64,000 bases of DNA from UBA4636 sp963650915 (GTDB taxonomy: Bacteria > Bacillota > Clostridia > Christensenellales > Borkfalkiaceae): positions 1-64,000 of the forward strand of contig CAVJMJ010000006.1 of assembly GCA_963650915.1 (NCBI GenBank). Reading direction: 5' to 3'. Positions 35,735 to 42,875 of the stretch are shown here, one piece after another (the stretch's first letter is position 1; each line of letters starts with the position of its first letter). Position numbers and translations under genes: made by a program. The notes below the pieces were generated by a model. That model ran no database searches and was not told the DNA's origin. It worked only from the letters and a program-made list of their open reading frames with translations.

Positions 35735-36622
35735 TCAGCAAACCGTCATCGATTTGATTACCAATTTAACGGCGGGTACCGTAAGGAAGTAATTTTTGTT
35801 TTCGCTGAAAGTTTTGTTAAACTGTTCGAGATCTTTACCGGTAATTTCGTTATCGGCGTTTACTTCCGCGCCTTTTGCGTAATGTACGTCACCCGATTCG
35901 TCCGTCCACTTCGTGTAGAAAGCCTTTTCGGTTTCGTAATAATAAGTAACGACGGTGTTATCGTCAACGGTCGTTTCTTTATATTCGGCAAAGCTTGCGA
36001 GTTTGTCTATACTGGACTTCTTTTCGAGGTCGGTAGAAGCGTCTTCGTTAGCATCGTCGGAGCAAACCATGCCCAAAATGCAATAGGAATTTGCATCGAA
36101 CGTGGAAGCCGCCGATGAAGAGAAGCAAATAGCCATAGTGCTTTCCGCCGTATCGTACTTGGAATCGTCCGTTCCCGTTTTGTTGTCGTCGTAAGCGCGT
36201 TTAAAAATAATCGCACCCTTGGTGGTGGAAAGTTTGTTGCCTTTAACGCCGTTATTCAAGAATTCGCCCTCAACGGTGCCGTAAGTGTAATTTTTCTTTT
36301 CAAAATTACCGTCGGCGTTATATTGGTAAGCACCCATTTCAAGCCAGTTGGAATTAATATTGCTTACGCAAGTGCCGTTAAAGAAGCCGTCGTTAACGAG
36401 TTTTATGATATGTGCGGTGGACGCAGGCGCGAAATTGAGATACAATTCCATATAAACGTCGGTAGTGGCGGTTACGTTACCTGCCGCATCGTAAACTTCG
36501 ACAACCGTTTTGATCTTGGTTATTTTGCTTCCGAGTTTTACGTTGTCGCTACATCCCACGAAGGTAAAAGCGCAAGTAGCCATAACGACTACGGTCAATA
36601 AACTAACAAATAATTTTTTCAT
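35735..36622 (-). CDS. Cyclophilin-type peptidyl-prolyl isomerase lipoprotein
   Basis: About 295 residues. The start at 36622 is chosen because GGAGG lies ten bases upstream and the protein then begins with a signal peptide (MKKLFVSLLTVVVMATCAF) and lipobox FVGC. The mature part has the cyclophilin layout: YMELYLNFAPASTAHIIKLVNDGFFNGT, later KGAIIFKRA and TMAICFSSS, and a YCILGMVC strand. Active-site residues look partly replaced (no clear FHRVI), so catalysis is uncertain. A long charged insert lies in the second half. It should fold exported proteins at the membrane surface. Confidence 0.8.
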   Translation of the reverse strand: MKKLFVSLLTVVVMATCAFTFVGCSDNVKLGSKITKIKTVVEVYDAAGNVTATTDVYMELYLNFAPASTAHIIKLVNDGFFNGTCVSNINSNWLEMGAYQYNADGNFEKKNYTYGTVEGEFLNNGVKGNKLSTTKGAIIFKRAYDDNKTGTDDSKYDTAESTMAICFSSSAASTFDANSYCILGMVCSDDANEDASTDLEKKSSIDKLASFAEYKETTVDDNTVVTYYYETEKAFYTKWTDESGDVHYAKGAEVNADNEITGKDLEQFNKTFSENKNYFLTVPAVKLVIKSMTVC

Positions 36623-36865
36623 TATCGTTTCCTCCGATAAAACGAAATTCACCTTATGCCGAGTATATACCGCCTTGCTTTTAAAAACGAGGGTTAACCA
36701 CGATTGGCGATTAACGGCTTGAAGACTGCTTCGTTCATCTATAATATTATATTTTTATCGAATTCGGGTAAAAACGTTGCACATTTTGCCCGAAAAATCA
36801 AATAAAGTCAAGTAAAGTCAATGGTATTTTACCCGAAAAAAACGAACATGTCAACAAAGTTGACC

Positions 36866-37999
36866 TTAAAGCAAATAATTTAAGGCTTTTAGTTCGTTAA
36901 AAGCGTCACCGTAATTGTAGAAAAGATATACGAGCCCCGCTACTATTCCGAGCCCCAATACCACGGCAATAAGCACGCGCCAGAAAGATATAGGCGTCTT
37001 ACCCGCAACCTTACCCGTGTTTCCGTTTACCGCGACTTTGTAATCCTTCTTTTTGTAGTGATAGTTTAATAGGTATAACGGCAACAAAACGTATTTAAAG
37101 GTTACGTTGCTATGCGTCGTGTCGACGTTAAGATACCCTACGACGTCGCACCCGTACTTTGCCAAAATAAGCTTTCTTATTTCGGCGTCCATCATCTCTT
37201 TTGACTCCGCCCAAGCGTCCTTCAAATCTTTATCGTAGTGCTTTGCACTGTAACCCGCCAAATAATCCTTTTGATATACTTTTATCGTCGATATGTCGAA
37301 GGGGGCAAGTTTATCGTAAGAACGCTGATTGATTTCTTTGCCGGCAGAAACGGTTACGTCGTCGAAAAAGTGAGAAATACTGCCCGAAACGTAATGCCAT
37401 TCGGTGTAAGTTTCCGTTCTCGTGCCGTCTTTTGTCCTGACAGTCCTCGTCTTGTACTCGCCTATTTTTCCGTCGTAAGTGGAATCGGTATTGCTGTCAA
37501 AGGTAAAACAAGGCTCGTAAACGCCGTGCAAATTTTTTGCTTCTATCGATTTTTTAAAACGAAAAGGCGCAAAAATACGCTTTTTAGCCCATTTTTTGGA
37601 AAGGGTTTCGGCTTGCTTCGCGGTAATCAAAAAAGGATACAGCGCATTCGGTTTTACACCCGCCAAGTCCGCACTTTTTCTTACGTGCGACGTTCCGCAG
37701 TAAGGACAGGATAAAGCGACGTCGTCGGAAGAAATTACGAACTTAGCCCCGCAGTTATCGCAGGAAACGACAGAAGTGTCTTCCCACTTTTCAGCCGTTT
37801 TAAAGGCTTCCGCGATATCTCTTTCTTTAACGTCGGTATCCTTCTCGAAATCAACCGTCTGACCGCAAAACGGACAGGATAAAACCTGTTTTTCGGGGTC
37901 AAACGTCATGTTTCCGCCACAACTCGGACATTTACGAAACTCCGTTTGCGCGCGTTTGTCGGGGTTATCCTCAAATAAAGCGGTGTCTTTATCTGCCAT
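36866..37999 (-). CDS. YdjG-like zinc-ribbon membrane protein
   Basis: A 377-residue protein with two N-terminal zinc ribbons: CPSCGG...CPFCGQ (residues about 24-45) and CDNCG...CPYCGTS (about 80-105). A long central domain follows and the C-terminus has one membrane helix (VLIAVVLGLGIVAGLVYLFY). This matches Bacillus YdjG, which recruits a phage-shock PspA protein to the membrane in response to envelope stress. It is co-directional with a DUF1858 gene and a YdjI-like gene. No PspA gene is seen next to it. Confidence 0.75.
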   Translation of the reverse strand: MADKDTALFEDNPDKRAQTEFRKCPSCGGNMTFDPEKQVLSCPFCGQTVDFEKDTDVKERDIAEAFKTAEKWEDTSVVSCDNCGAKFVISSDDVALSCPYCGTSHVRKSADLAGVKPNALYPFLITAKQAETLSKKWAKKRIFAPFRFKKSIEAKNLHGVYEPCFTFDSNTDSTYDGKIGEYKTRTVRTKDGTRTETYTEWHYVSGSISHFFDDVTVSAGKEINQRSYDKLAPFDISTIKVYQKDYLAGYSAKHYDKDLKDAWAESKEMMDAEIRKLILAKYGCDVVGYLNVDTTHSNVTFKYVLLPLYLLNYHYKKKDYKVAVNGNTGKVAGKTPISFWRVLIAVVLGLGIVAGLVYLFYNYGDAFNELKALNYLL

Positions 38000-38017
38000 G
38001 ATTTTTACTTCCGAAAA

Positions 38018-38212
38018 TTATTTGAGGTTGTTTAATTCTTCTAAAAGTTTTTCAAGGTCTTCGCCGTGAGCGTTGGTCGCTTGTTCGATGGTTTCCTGAT
38101 GGGCTACTGCACAACCTAAGCAATGCATACCGTGCGCAAATAAAATTTCGGCTGCGTTTTCGTTATATTTTAATAAATCGATGATTAAAGTGTCCTTAGT
38201 GATTTTTTCCAT
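38018..38212 (-). CDS. DUF1858 redox-disulfide domain protein
   Basis: A 64-residue protein matching DUF1858: a helical start KITKDTLIIDLLKYNENAAEILFAHGMHCLGCAVAHQETIE-like layout with the conserved pair HCLGC. Such domains are thought to use the Cys pair in redox chemistry and are often fused to other enzymes. It is stand-alone here, with a strong GGAGG site, and lies 18 bp before the YdjG-like gene. Confidence 0.85.
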   Translation of the reverse strand: MEKITKDTLIIDLLKYNENAAEILFAHGMHCLGCAVAHQETIEQATNAHGEDLEKLLEELNNLK

Positions 38213-38236
38213 TTTTAGTACCTCCTATGTACTAAA

Positions 38237-38261
38237 TAACCGCCTATAAGTCGGTTATTCA
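38237..38261. repeat. Dispersed palindromic element between ydjI-like and DUF1858 genes
   Basis: AATAACCGCCTATAAGTCGG followed by TTATT, which forms a small hairpin. It sits in the 64-bp gap inside an apparent operon. Confidence 0.7.
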
Positions 38262-38276
38262 CATATTTTTATAAAA

Positions 38277-39365
38277 TTAGTCTATTTTTTGTCCGCATTC
38301 GGGGCAGAATTTAGCATTGTCCGAAAGTTTATGTCCGCAGTTGGAACAAAATTTTGCGACGGGCATTTTTTGCCCGCATTCGGGGCAGAATTTGGAAGTA
38401 TCGGGAACGGGTTTTCCGCATGCGGGGCAAGTTCTCGTTGCCGTAGAGGCTTCCGCGCCCTTAGGAGCGTTTTGCTCCCCGCCTTGCTCTTTTTGAGCGT
38501 TCGACGAGCCGTTTTGTTTAAAAGCCTCGCTCATGATAGAGCCCATGCCCATACCTGCGCCGATGCCTGCGCCCGCGCCCATGAAAGCACCGCCCATACC
38601 GGTGTTCCCGGCAGCGGTCTTCATTGCTTCGGCGGCGGCGTACTTCATCATAACGTCGGTAGTGTTGCCCAAAATGCCGTATTTTGCCCTTTCGTCCAAA
38701 GCCTTTTCGACTTCTTCGGGAACGGACATGTTTTCAATAAAGATGTTGGTAAGGTTTAACCCGATTTCGTTAAACTTGCTTTGAATTTTTGCCTTTACTA
38801 TCTCGTTGAATTCCATAGTGTTCCCGGCTAAATCGAGAGCGGAAATCTTGCTCTCTCCGAGTGCGTCGGAAAGGGTGGAAACGAGCATGGTTTTTGCATA
38901 GTCTTCGATATCGCTCGTAGTAAAGGTGGAATTCGTTCCGAAAAGTTCTTGTAAAAACGTACCCGGGTCGTCTACTTTAAAGGCAAACGCACCGTATCCG
39001 CGTACGCGAATGGCACCGAATTCGGGATCCCTCATCATTATGGGGTTTTTTGTTCCCCACTTGATATTGGTAAATTGTTTGGTGTTTACGAAATAAACGT
39101 CGAGCGTTATAGGCGTTTCGAATTTATACTTCCAAGAAGCGAGTTTTGTCAATACGGGAAGAATTTGAGTCTTTAATTCATATAAACCGGGTTCGAAAAC
39201 GTCGGCAATTTTTCCTTTATAAACAAAAACCGCAACTTGCGATTCTCTTACGGTAAGCGAAGAATTATTGTTGACTTCCCTACCGCTGTTTTTGAACGGA
39301 TATTTGTAGACTATCGTGTCTTTCGAATCGTCCGCCCACTCTATATTCAGTCTGAAAAGTGCCAT
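38277..39365 (-). CDS. YdjI-like SPFH-domain protein with two C-terminal zinc ribbons
   Basis: A 362-residue protein. The first 240 residues are an SPFH (band-7-like) domain with the family start, FRLNIEWADDSKDTIVYKYP-like sequence. A Gly/Met-rich linker (about residues 255-285) follows. Two zinc ribbons end the protein: CPACGKPVPDTSKFCPECG and CSNCGHKLSDNAKFCPECG. Bacillus YdjI has this plan and works with YdjG/YdjH in a PspA-linked membrane stress system. A good AGGAGG site precedes the start. Confidence 0.85.
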   Translation of the reverse strand: MALFRLNIEWADDSKDTIVYKYPFKNSGREVNNNSSLTVRESQVAVFVYKGKIADVFEPGLYELKTQILPVLTKLASWKYKFETPITLDVYFVNTKQFTNIKWGTKNPIMMRDPEFGAIRVRGYGAFAFKVDDPGTFLQELFGTNSTFTTSDIEDYAKTMLVSTLSDALGESKISALDLAGNTMEFNEIVKAKIQSKFNEIGLNLTNIFIENMSVPEEVEKALDERAKYGILGNTTDVMMKYAAAEAMKTAAGNTGMGGAFMGAGAGIGAGMGMGSIMSEAFKQNGSSNAQKEQGGEQNAPKGAEASTATRTCPACGKPVPDTSKFCPECGQKMPVAKFCSNCGHKLSDNAKFCPECGQKID

Positions 39366-39962
39366 AATAAGCCTCCTGTGATTTTCTTTTTATCTATTGT
39401 AGCACATATATCGCGATTTTTCAATAATTTTAAGGCAACTTTATCGTCAAAACTGTGTTCAATTTGAAATATTATATAAATAATAGCAAATTATATAAAT
39501 TATAGCGAAATGCCGTGTAATACAAATACTTTACAAACTATATGTTTTTTACGTTTTTTATATGCAAAAGCAAGTTGCCTTTGGTGGCGTGTGTTACCTA
39601 TTATATGCAAGTGCAAGTTGCCGTTGAGGCGGGTTGCCGTTGAGGAACGATTATATTTTTTATTCGTAAGCAGACCGCCTTATTTAAAGGTGCATACAAA
39701 ATTCACCCCTTTATATGCAAACAAACGATTATTACATACCCGAAACGCCCGAATTATGCGGGAAAAGTCCGTTATCGAGTACCGAAAACGCTCTATGTAT
39801 GCGGGAAAAGTCCTCTTTTTACTCGGTTAAAAATCGTAATCGAGTTAAATTTTATTTACGTTTTTAAAAAATTACGACCTTTTTTTTGTTTTGTTTTTTA
39901 AAAAATTGACAACGGGGCAACGATAAAATATAATTATAAAAAAATGACCATGGAGATAAAAT
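39366..39962. other. Intergenic region, no credible gene
   Basis: Contains repeated TATGCAAAAGCAAGTTGCC and TATGCGGGAAAAGTCC units. A 106-codon open stretch at 39510-39830 looks random. The nadE promoter lies at the right end. Confidence 0.6.
39906..39934 (+). promoter_or_regulatory. nadE promoter
   Basis: A full consensus pair, TTGACA and TATAAT, with a 17-base spacer, 29 bases before the start. GGAG at 39952 is the ribosome site. Confidence 0.85.
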
Positions 39963-40718
39963 ATGAAGACTTTTAACGTTGAAAAAGCGGTAAACGACTG
40001 CGTTTCGTGGATACAAAACTGGTTTGAAGAAAACGGCAAAGGTTGCAACGCCGTAGTAGGCATTTCGGGCGGAAAAGACAGTTCGGTAGTTTCCGCACTT
40101 TTGGTTAAAGCACTCGGAAGAGAAAGGGTCATCGGCGTGTTAATGCCCAACGGCGACCAGCACGACATCGATTGCGCCCACCTTTTGTGCGATCATTTAA
40201 AAATTAAAAAATACGTTTACAACATCAAAAAAATGAACGACGCTTTTTACGATTCGCTTCCCGACGGAATAGAACTTTCCAACGCCTCCAAAATAAACCT
40301 GTCACCGAGAATCCGTATGACGGCTTTGTATTTTATGGCACAATCGCTAAACGGCAGGGTTGCAAACACTTGCAATTTAAGCGAAGATTACGTAGGTTAC
40401 GCCACCCGCTACGGCGATTCGGCAGGTGACTTTTCACCCTGCTCGAACTTTACCGTTCGCGAAATGAAACTTATCGGAAGATACTTGGGCTTACCCGAAA
40501 AATTGGTCGATAAACCGCCTATAGACGGACTTTGCGGTAAAACCGACGAGGACAACCTCGGCTTTACTTACGAGACTTTGGACAGTTATATAAGAGATGG
40601 CGTAAAGCCCGACAAAGATACTTTGGAAAGAATCGAATACCTTCATAAAATCAATCTTTTCAAACTCGAACATATGAAGTCTTTTAAGTTTAACTTAAAC
40701 GATTATTATACCGAATAA
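39963..40718 (+). CDS. nadE: NAD+ synthase, ammonia-dependent
   Basis: A 251-residue NH3-dependent NAD synthase; it amidates deamido-NAD with ATP in the last step of NAD synthesis. The ATP-pyrophosphatase loop is GISGGKDSSV (about residues 33-42). TCNLSEDYVGYATRYGDSAGDFSPC and the KPPIDGLCGKTDEDNLG loop contact substrates. There is no glutaminase domain. The last codons (NLNDYYTE) are the first unit of a 25-bp tandem array that runs downstream. Confidence 0.93.
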   Translation: MKTFNVEKAVNDCVSWIQNWFEENGKGCNAVVGISGGKDSSVVSALLVKALGRERVIGVLMPNGDQHDIDCAHLLCDHLKIKKYVYNIKKMNDAFYDSLPDGIELSNASKINLSPRIRMTALYFMAQSLNGRVANTCNLSEDYVGYATRYGDSAGDFSPCSNFTVREMKLIGRYLGLPEKLVDKPPIDGLCGKTDEDNLGFTYETLDSYIRDGVKPDKDTLERIEYLHKINLFKLEHMKSFKFNLNDYYTE

Positions 40719-40867
40719 TTCAAATAATTGTTATTGTTGGTAACTTAAACGATTGTTTTTGCCGGTAACTTAAACGATTGTTTTTTGCGGGTAACTCAAA
40801 TAATTGTTGCACCATACAACTTAAACGATTATTATTGCCAAGAACTCAAATAATTGTTATGCAATAG
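40691..40867 (+). repeat. 25-bp tandem array seeded by the nadE 3' end
   Basis: Seven units of 25-26 bp begin at 40691, 40716, 40741, 40766, 40792, 40818 and 40843. The first is coding and ends before the nadE stop; the second starts with the stop codon. The unit is TAACTTAAACGATTGTT plus a variable end. Confidence 0.9.
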
Positions 40868-40884
40868 CTGTTTTATAAAAAAAT

Positions 40885-40951
40885 ACCGCTTTTTTGAGCG
40901 GTGTTTTTTAGCCATAAAATAGCAAAAAACCGACCTATAGGTCGGTTTTTT
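40885..40951. terminator. Two stacked terminators after nadE
   Basis: ACCGC/GCGGT followed by T6, then a perfect palindrome at 40924-40951: A6, CCGACCTATAGGTCGG, T6. The latter is a copy of the dispersed element and can act in both directions. It also ends the AAA ATPase gene on the minus strand. Confidence 0.85.
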
Positions 40952-40971
40952 GTGTTTTTCGGCTATTGATA

Positions 40972-42258
40972 CTATTCGTCAAGGCTGTCGGGGTTCAGTA
41001 AAAAATCAAGCACGCCTATAATCAAAACTCCTTTTTCGGTATGCCATGCGTTTACGACATCCTTAACGACGATGATTTTTTTGAACGAGTCGTCAATATG
41101 AGTAAGCGAAAACTGTTCCTGGCGCATTTTTTCTTCGTCGGGAATCGAAAAAGCCGATTGTATATAGTATCGACGACTCCCTTTGTTACATACGAAATCA
41201 ACCTCGTATTGTTTTGATTGTTGTATTCCGTTTTGGCGAGTACGCACGTTTACTATGCCTACGTCAACGTTATAATTTCTATAAATCAATTCGTTGTATA
41301 TTATGTTTTCCATAATATGATTTTCTTCTTGCTGACGGAAGTTTAACCTTACGTTTCTGATACCTACGTCGGTAAAATAAAATTTATAAGGTGAATCGAT
41401 ATATTTTTTCCCTTTTACGTCGTATCGTTGCACTTTAGATATAAGAAAAGATTCTTCGAGAAAATTCAAGTAATTCTTTACGGTCGGTTCGGAAATCTTT
41501 ATTCCGTTGCTTTTGAAGGTATCGGACAATTTTTTAGGATTCGTCAACGAACCCACTGAGGACGCCAACACGTCAACTATATTCCCGATGTGGTTTTCTT
41601 CACGCAAATCGTTACGTTCTATTACGTCTTTTAAATAAACGTTATCGAGTACGTTAGACAGATAGTTTATTTTTTGTTCCGCATTTTTACACTTAAAAAG
41701 ATAGGGAAGTCCTCCGTAAGTAAAATAATCGCGCCAAGCGTCGCTTTTATCTCCGTTATAAGCGTCGTAAAATTCGGAAAAAGAAAGCGGACGTACTTCT
41801 ATAACGTCTCCTCTGCCTCGAAATTCCGTTCTTATATCGGAAGACAAGAATTTAGAGTTACTTCCCGTAATATAGACGTCTACGTTTTGTTTTTTCAATA
41901 GACCGTTCAGTATTCCGTAAAGACGAATAGGTTCGTCGCTTTTTGCTTCTTCTTTTGCAATCGCATACTGCGCTTCGTCAATCATAACGTAATAGTTTTC
42001 GTTATTATTCGCTATTTTAGACAAAATTAAAGAATATAATTTATCGGGGTTACGATATTGCTCGTTTAACATATCGTCTAAATCGATACAAACGATATTA
42101 TCCTCTTTTACTTCGGTCGAAAGCAAATAATCGCGAAAAATGGTAAAAAGTAAAAAACTTTTACCCGAACGGCGTATGCCCGTTATAATCTTAATCATTC
42201 CGTTGTCTTTACGGTCGATTAGTTTTTGAAGATATAAATCACGCTTAATCAACTTCAT
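40972..42258 (-). CDS. AAA ATPase with DUF4143 domain
   Basis: A 428-residue ATPase of the AAA_14/DUF4143 type. Walker A is GIRRSGKSFLLF (about residue 27) and Walker B is YYVMIDEAQYA (about residue 95). ITGSNSKFLSS is the sensor region. DUF4143 follows, with YKFYFTDVGIRN and a nuclease-like QYEVDFVC core. These genes are mobile and widespread in gut bacteria and archaea, with no settled function. A consensus promoter and an inverted-repeat operator lie upstream. The gene is bracketed by direct repeats of the nadE downstream region, so it looks like an inserted cassette. Confidence 0.9.
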   Translation of the reverse strand: MKLIKRDLYLQKLIDRKDNGMIKIITGIRRSGKSFLLFTIFRDYLLSTEVKEDNIVCIDLDDMLNEQYRNPDKLYSLILSKIANNNENYYVMIDEAQYAIAKEEAKSDEPIRLYGILNGLLKKQNVDVYITGSNSKFLSSDIRTEFRGRGDVIEVRPLSFSEFYDAYNGDKSDAWRDYFTYGGLPYLFKCKNAEQKINYLSNVLDNVYLKDVIERNDLREENHIGNIVDVLASSVGSLTNPKKLSDTFKSNGIKISEPTVKNYLNFLEESFLISKVQRYDVKGKKYIDSPYKFYFTDVGIRNVRLNFRQQEENHIMENIIYNELIYRNYNVDVGIVNVRTRQNGIQQSKQYEVDFVCNKGSRRYYIQSAFSIPDEEKMRQEQFSLTHIDDSFKKIIVVKDVVNAWHTEKGVLIIGVLDFLLNPDSLDE

Positions 42259-42283
42259 TTAAAGCACCTTCTATATTGCTTCT

Positions 42284-42321
42284 ACTTTACATTTACTGCA
42301 CATGTGCACGTTTTGTAAAGT
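42284..42321 (-). promoter_or_regulatory. Inverted-repeat operator upstream of the AAA ATPase
   Basis: ACTTTACA and TGTAAAGT are perfect outer arms; the centre holds GTGCACATGTGC, a further palindrome. It lies between the -10 box and the start, so it could be an operator or a leader hairpin. Confidence 0.6.
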
Positions 42322-42322
42322 A

Positions 42323-42351
42323 ATATTACCAAAAAGCCCAAACTTTGTCAA
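42323..42351 (-). promoter_or_regulatory. Promoter of the AAA ATPase
   Basis: TTGACA and TAATAT on the minus strand with a 17-base spacer. Confidence 0.8.
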
Positions 42352-42408
42352 GAAAATACACTCGTTAAATCAATCTTTTTATGCTTACGCGCATTAAATC
42401 GTTTTAGT

Positions 42409-42593
42409 TTAACTTAAAGATTATTCACCGCATAACTTAAAGATTATTGCATAAAGAACTCAATCGATTTTATTGCGAGTAACTTAAACGATTGTTATTG
42501 ATAACAACTATTTTGTACCCCTTTTTTGAGTGGTATTTTTCAACCCCAAAATAGCAAAAAACCGACCTATAGGTCGGTTTTTTGTGTTTTTTT
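42409..42593. repeat. Second copy of the nadE downstream module
   Basis: Four units of the TAACTTAAAGATTATT array, then TTTTTTGAGTGGTATTTTT, then AAAATAGCAAAAAACCGACC and its palindromic partner. The same order is found at 40691-40957, so the ATPase gene lies between direct repeats. Confidence 0.85.
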
Positions 42594-42713
42594 CGGTTTT
42601 ATTTTTAAGAACTAACATATTTTTGTCTTTTCTTCAAAAGTGTAAAAACATAATTTTCTTTCTGTCAAAAGCCGAAAAACATATCTTAAAAAGGATTTTT
42701 TATCGGTCGTATT

Positions 42714-42869
42714 TTATTTCTTTTTGCAATGTGACGAGCAGTACGGGCAACATGAACAATCACCCGAACAAGACGATTTGCCCTGTTTTTTTCTGATAAC
42801 GCTTACTACCGCCACCGTTACTGCAAAAAGTGCCACTATTGCGATAATTACGTATTCCCACCACTGCAT
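42714..42869 (-). CDS. FeoB-associated Cys-rich membrane protein
   Basis: A 51-residue protein: one membrane helix (residues 6-25, YVIIAIVALFAVTVAVVSVI) and a basic, cysteine-rich tail with C-x3-C-x-C-C-x2-C-x3-C spacing (residues 34-48). This is the small protein commonly encoded after feoB in Firmicutes and Bacteroidota. It follows FeoB by 6 bases, so it shares the operon. It may hand on or sense iron at the membrane. Confidence 0.85.
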   Translation of the reverse strand: MQWWEYVIIAIVALFAVTVAVVSVIRKKQGKSSCSGDCSCCPYCSSHCKKK

Positions 42870-42875
42870 AATCGT

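Noticed and set aside
39510..39830. 106-codon frame before nadE
   Set aside because: Repeat-derived, no ribosome site, no family-like pattern.
40507..40533. nadE segment resembling the dispersed element
   Set aside because: The encoded PPIDGLCGKTDED loop is typical of the family, so the match is probably fortuitous, not an insertion.
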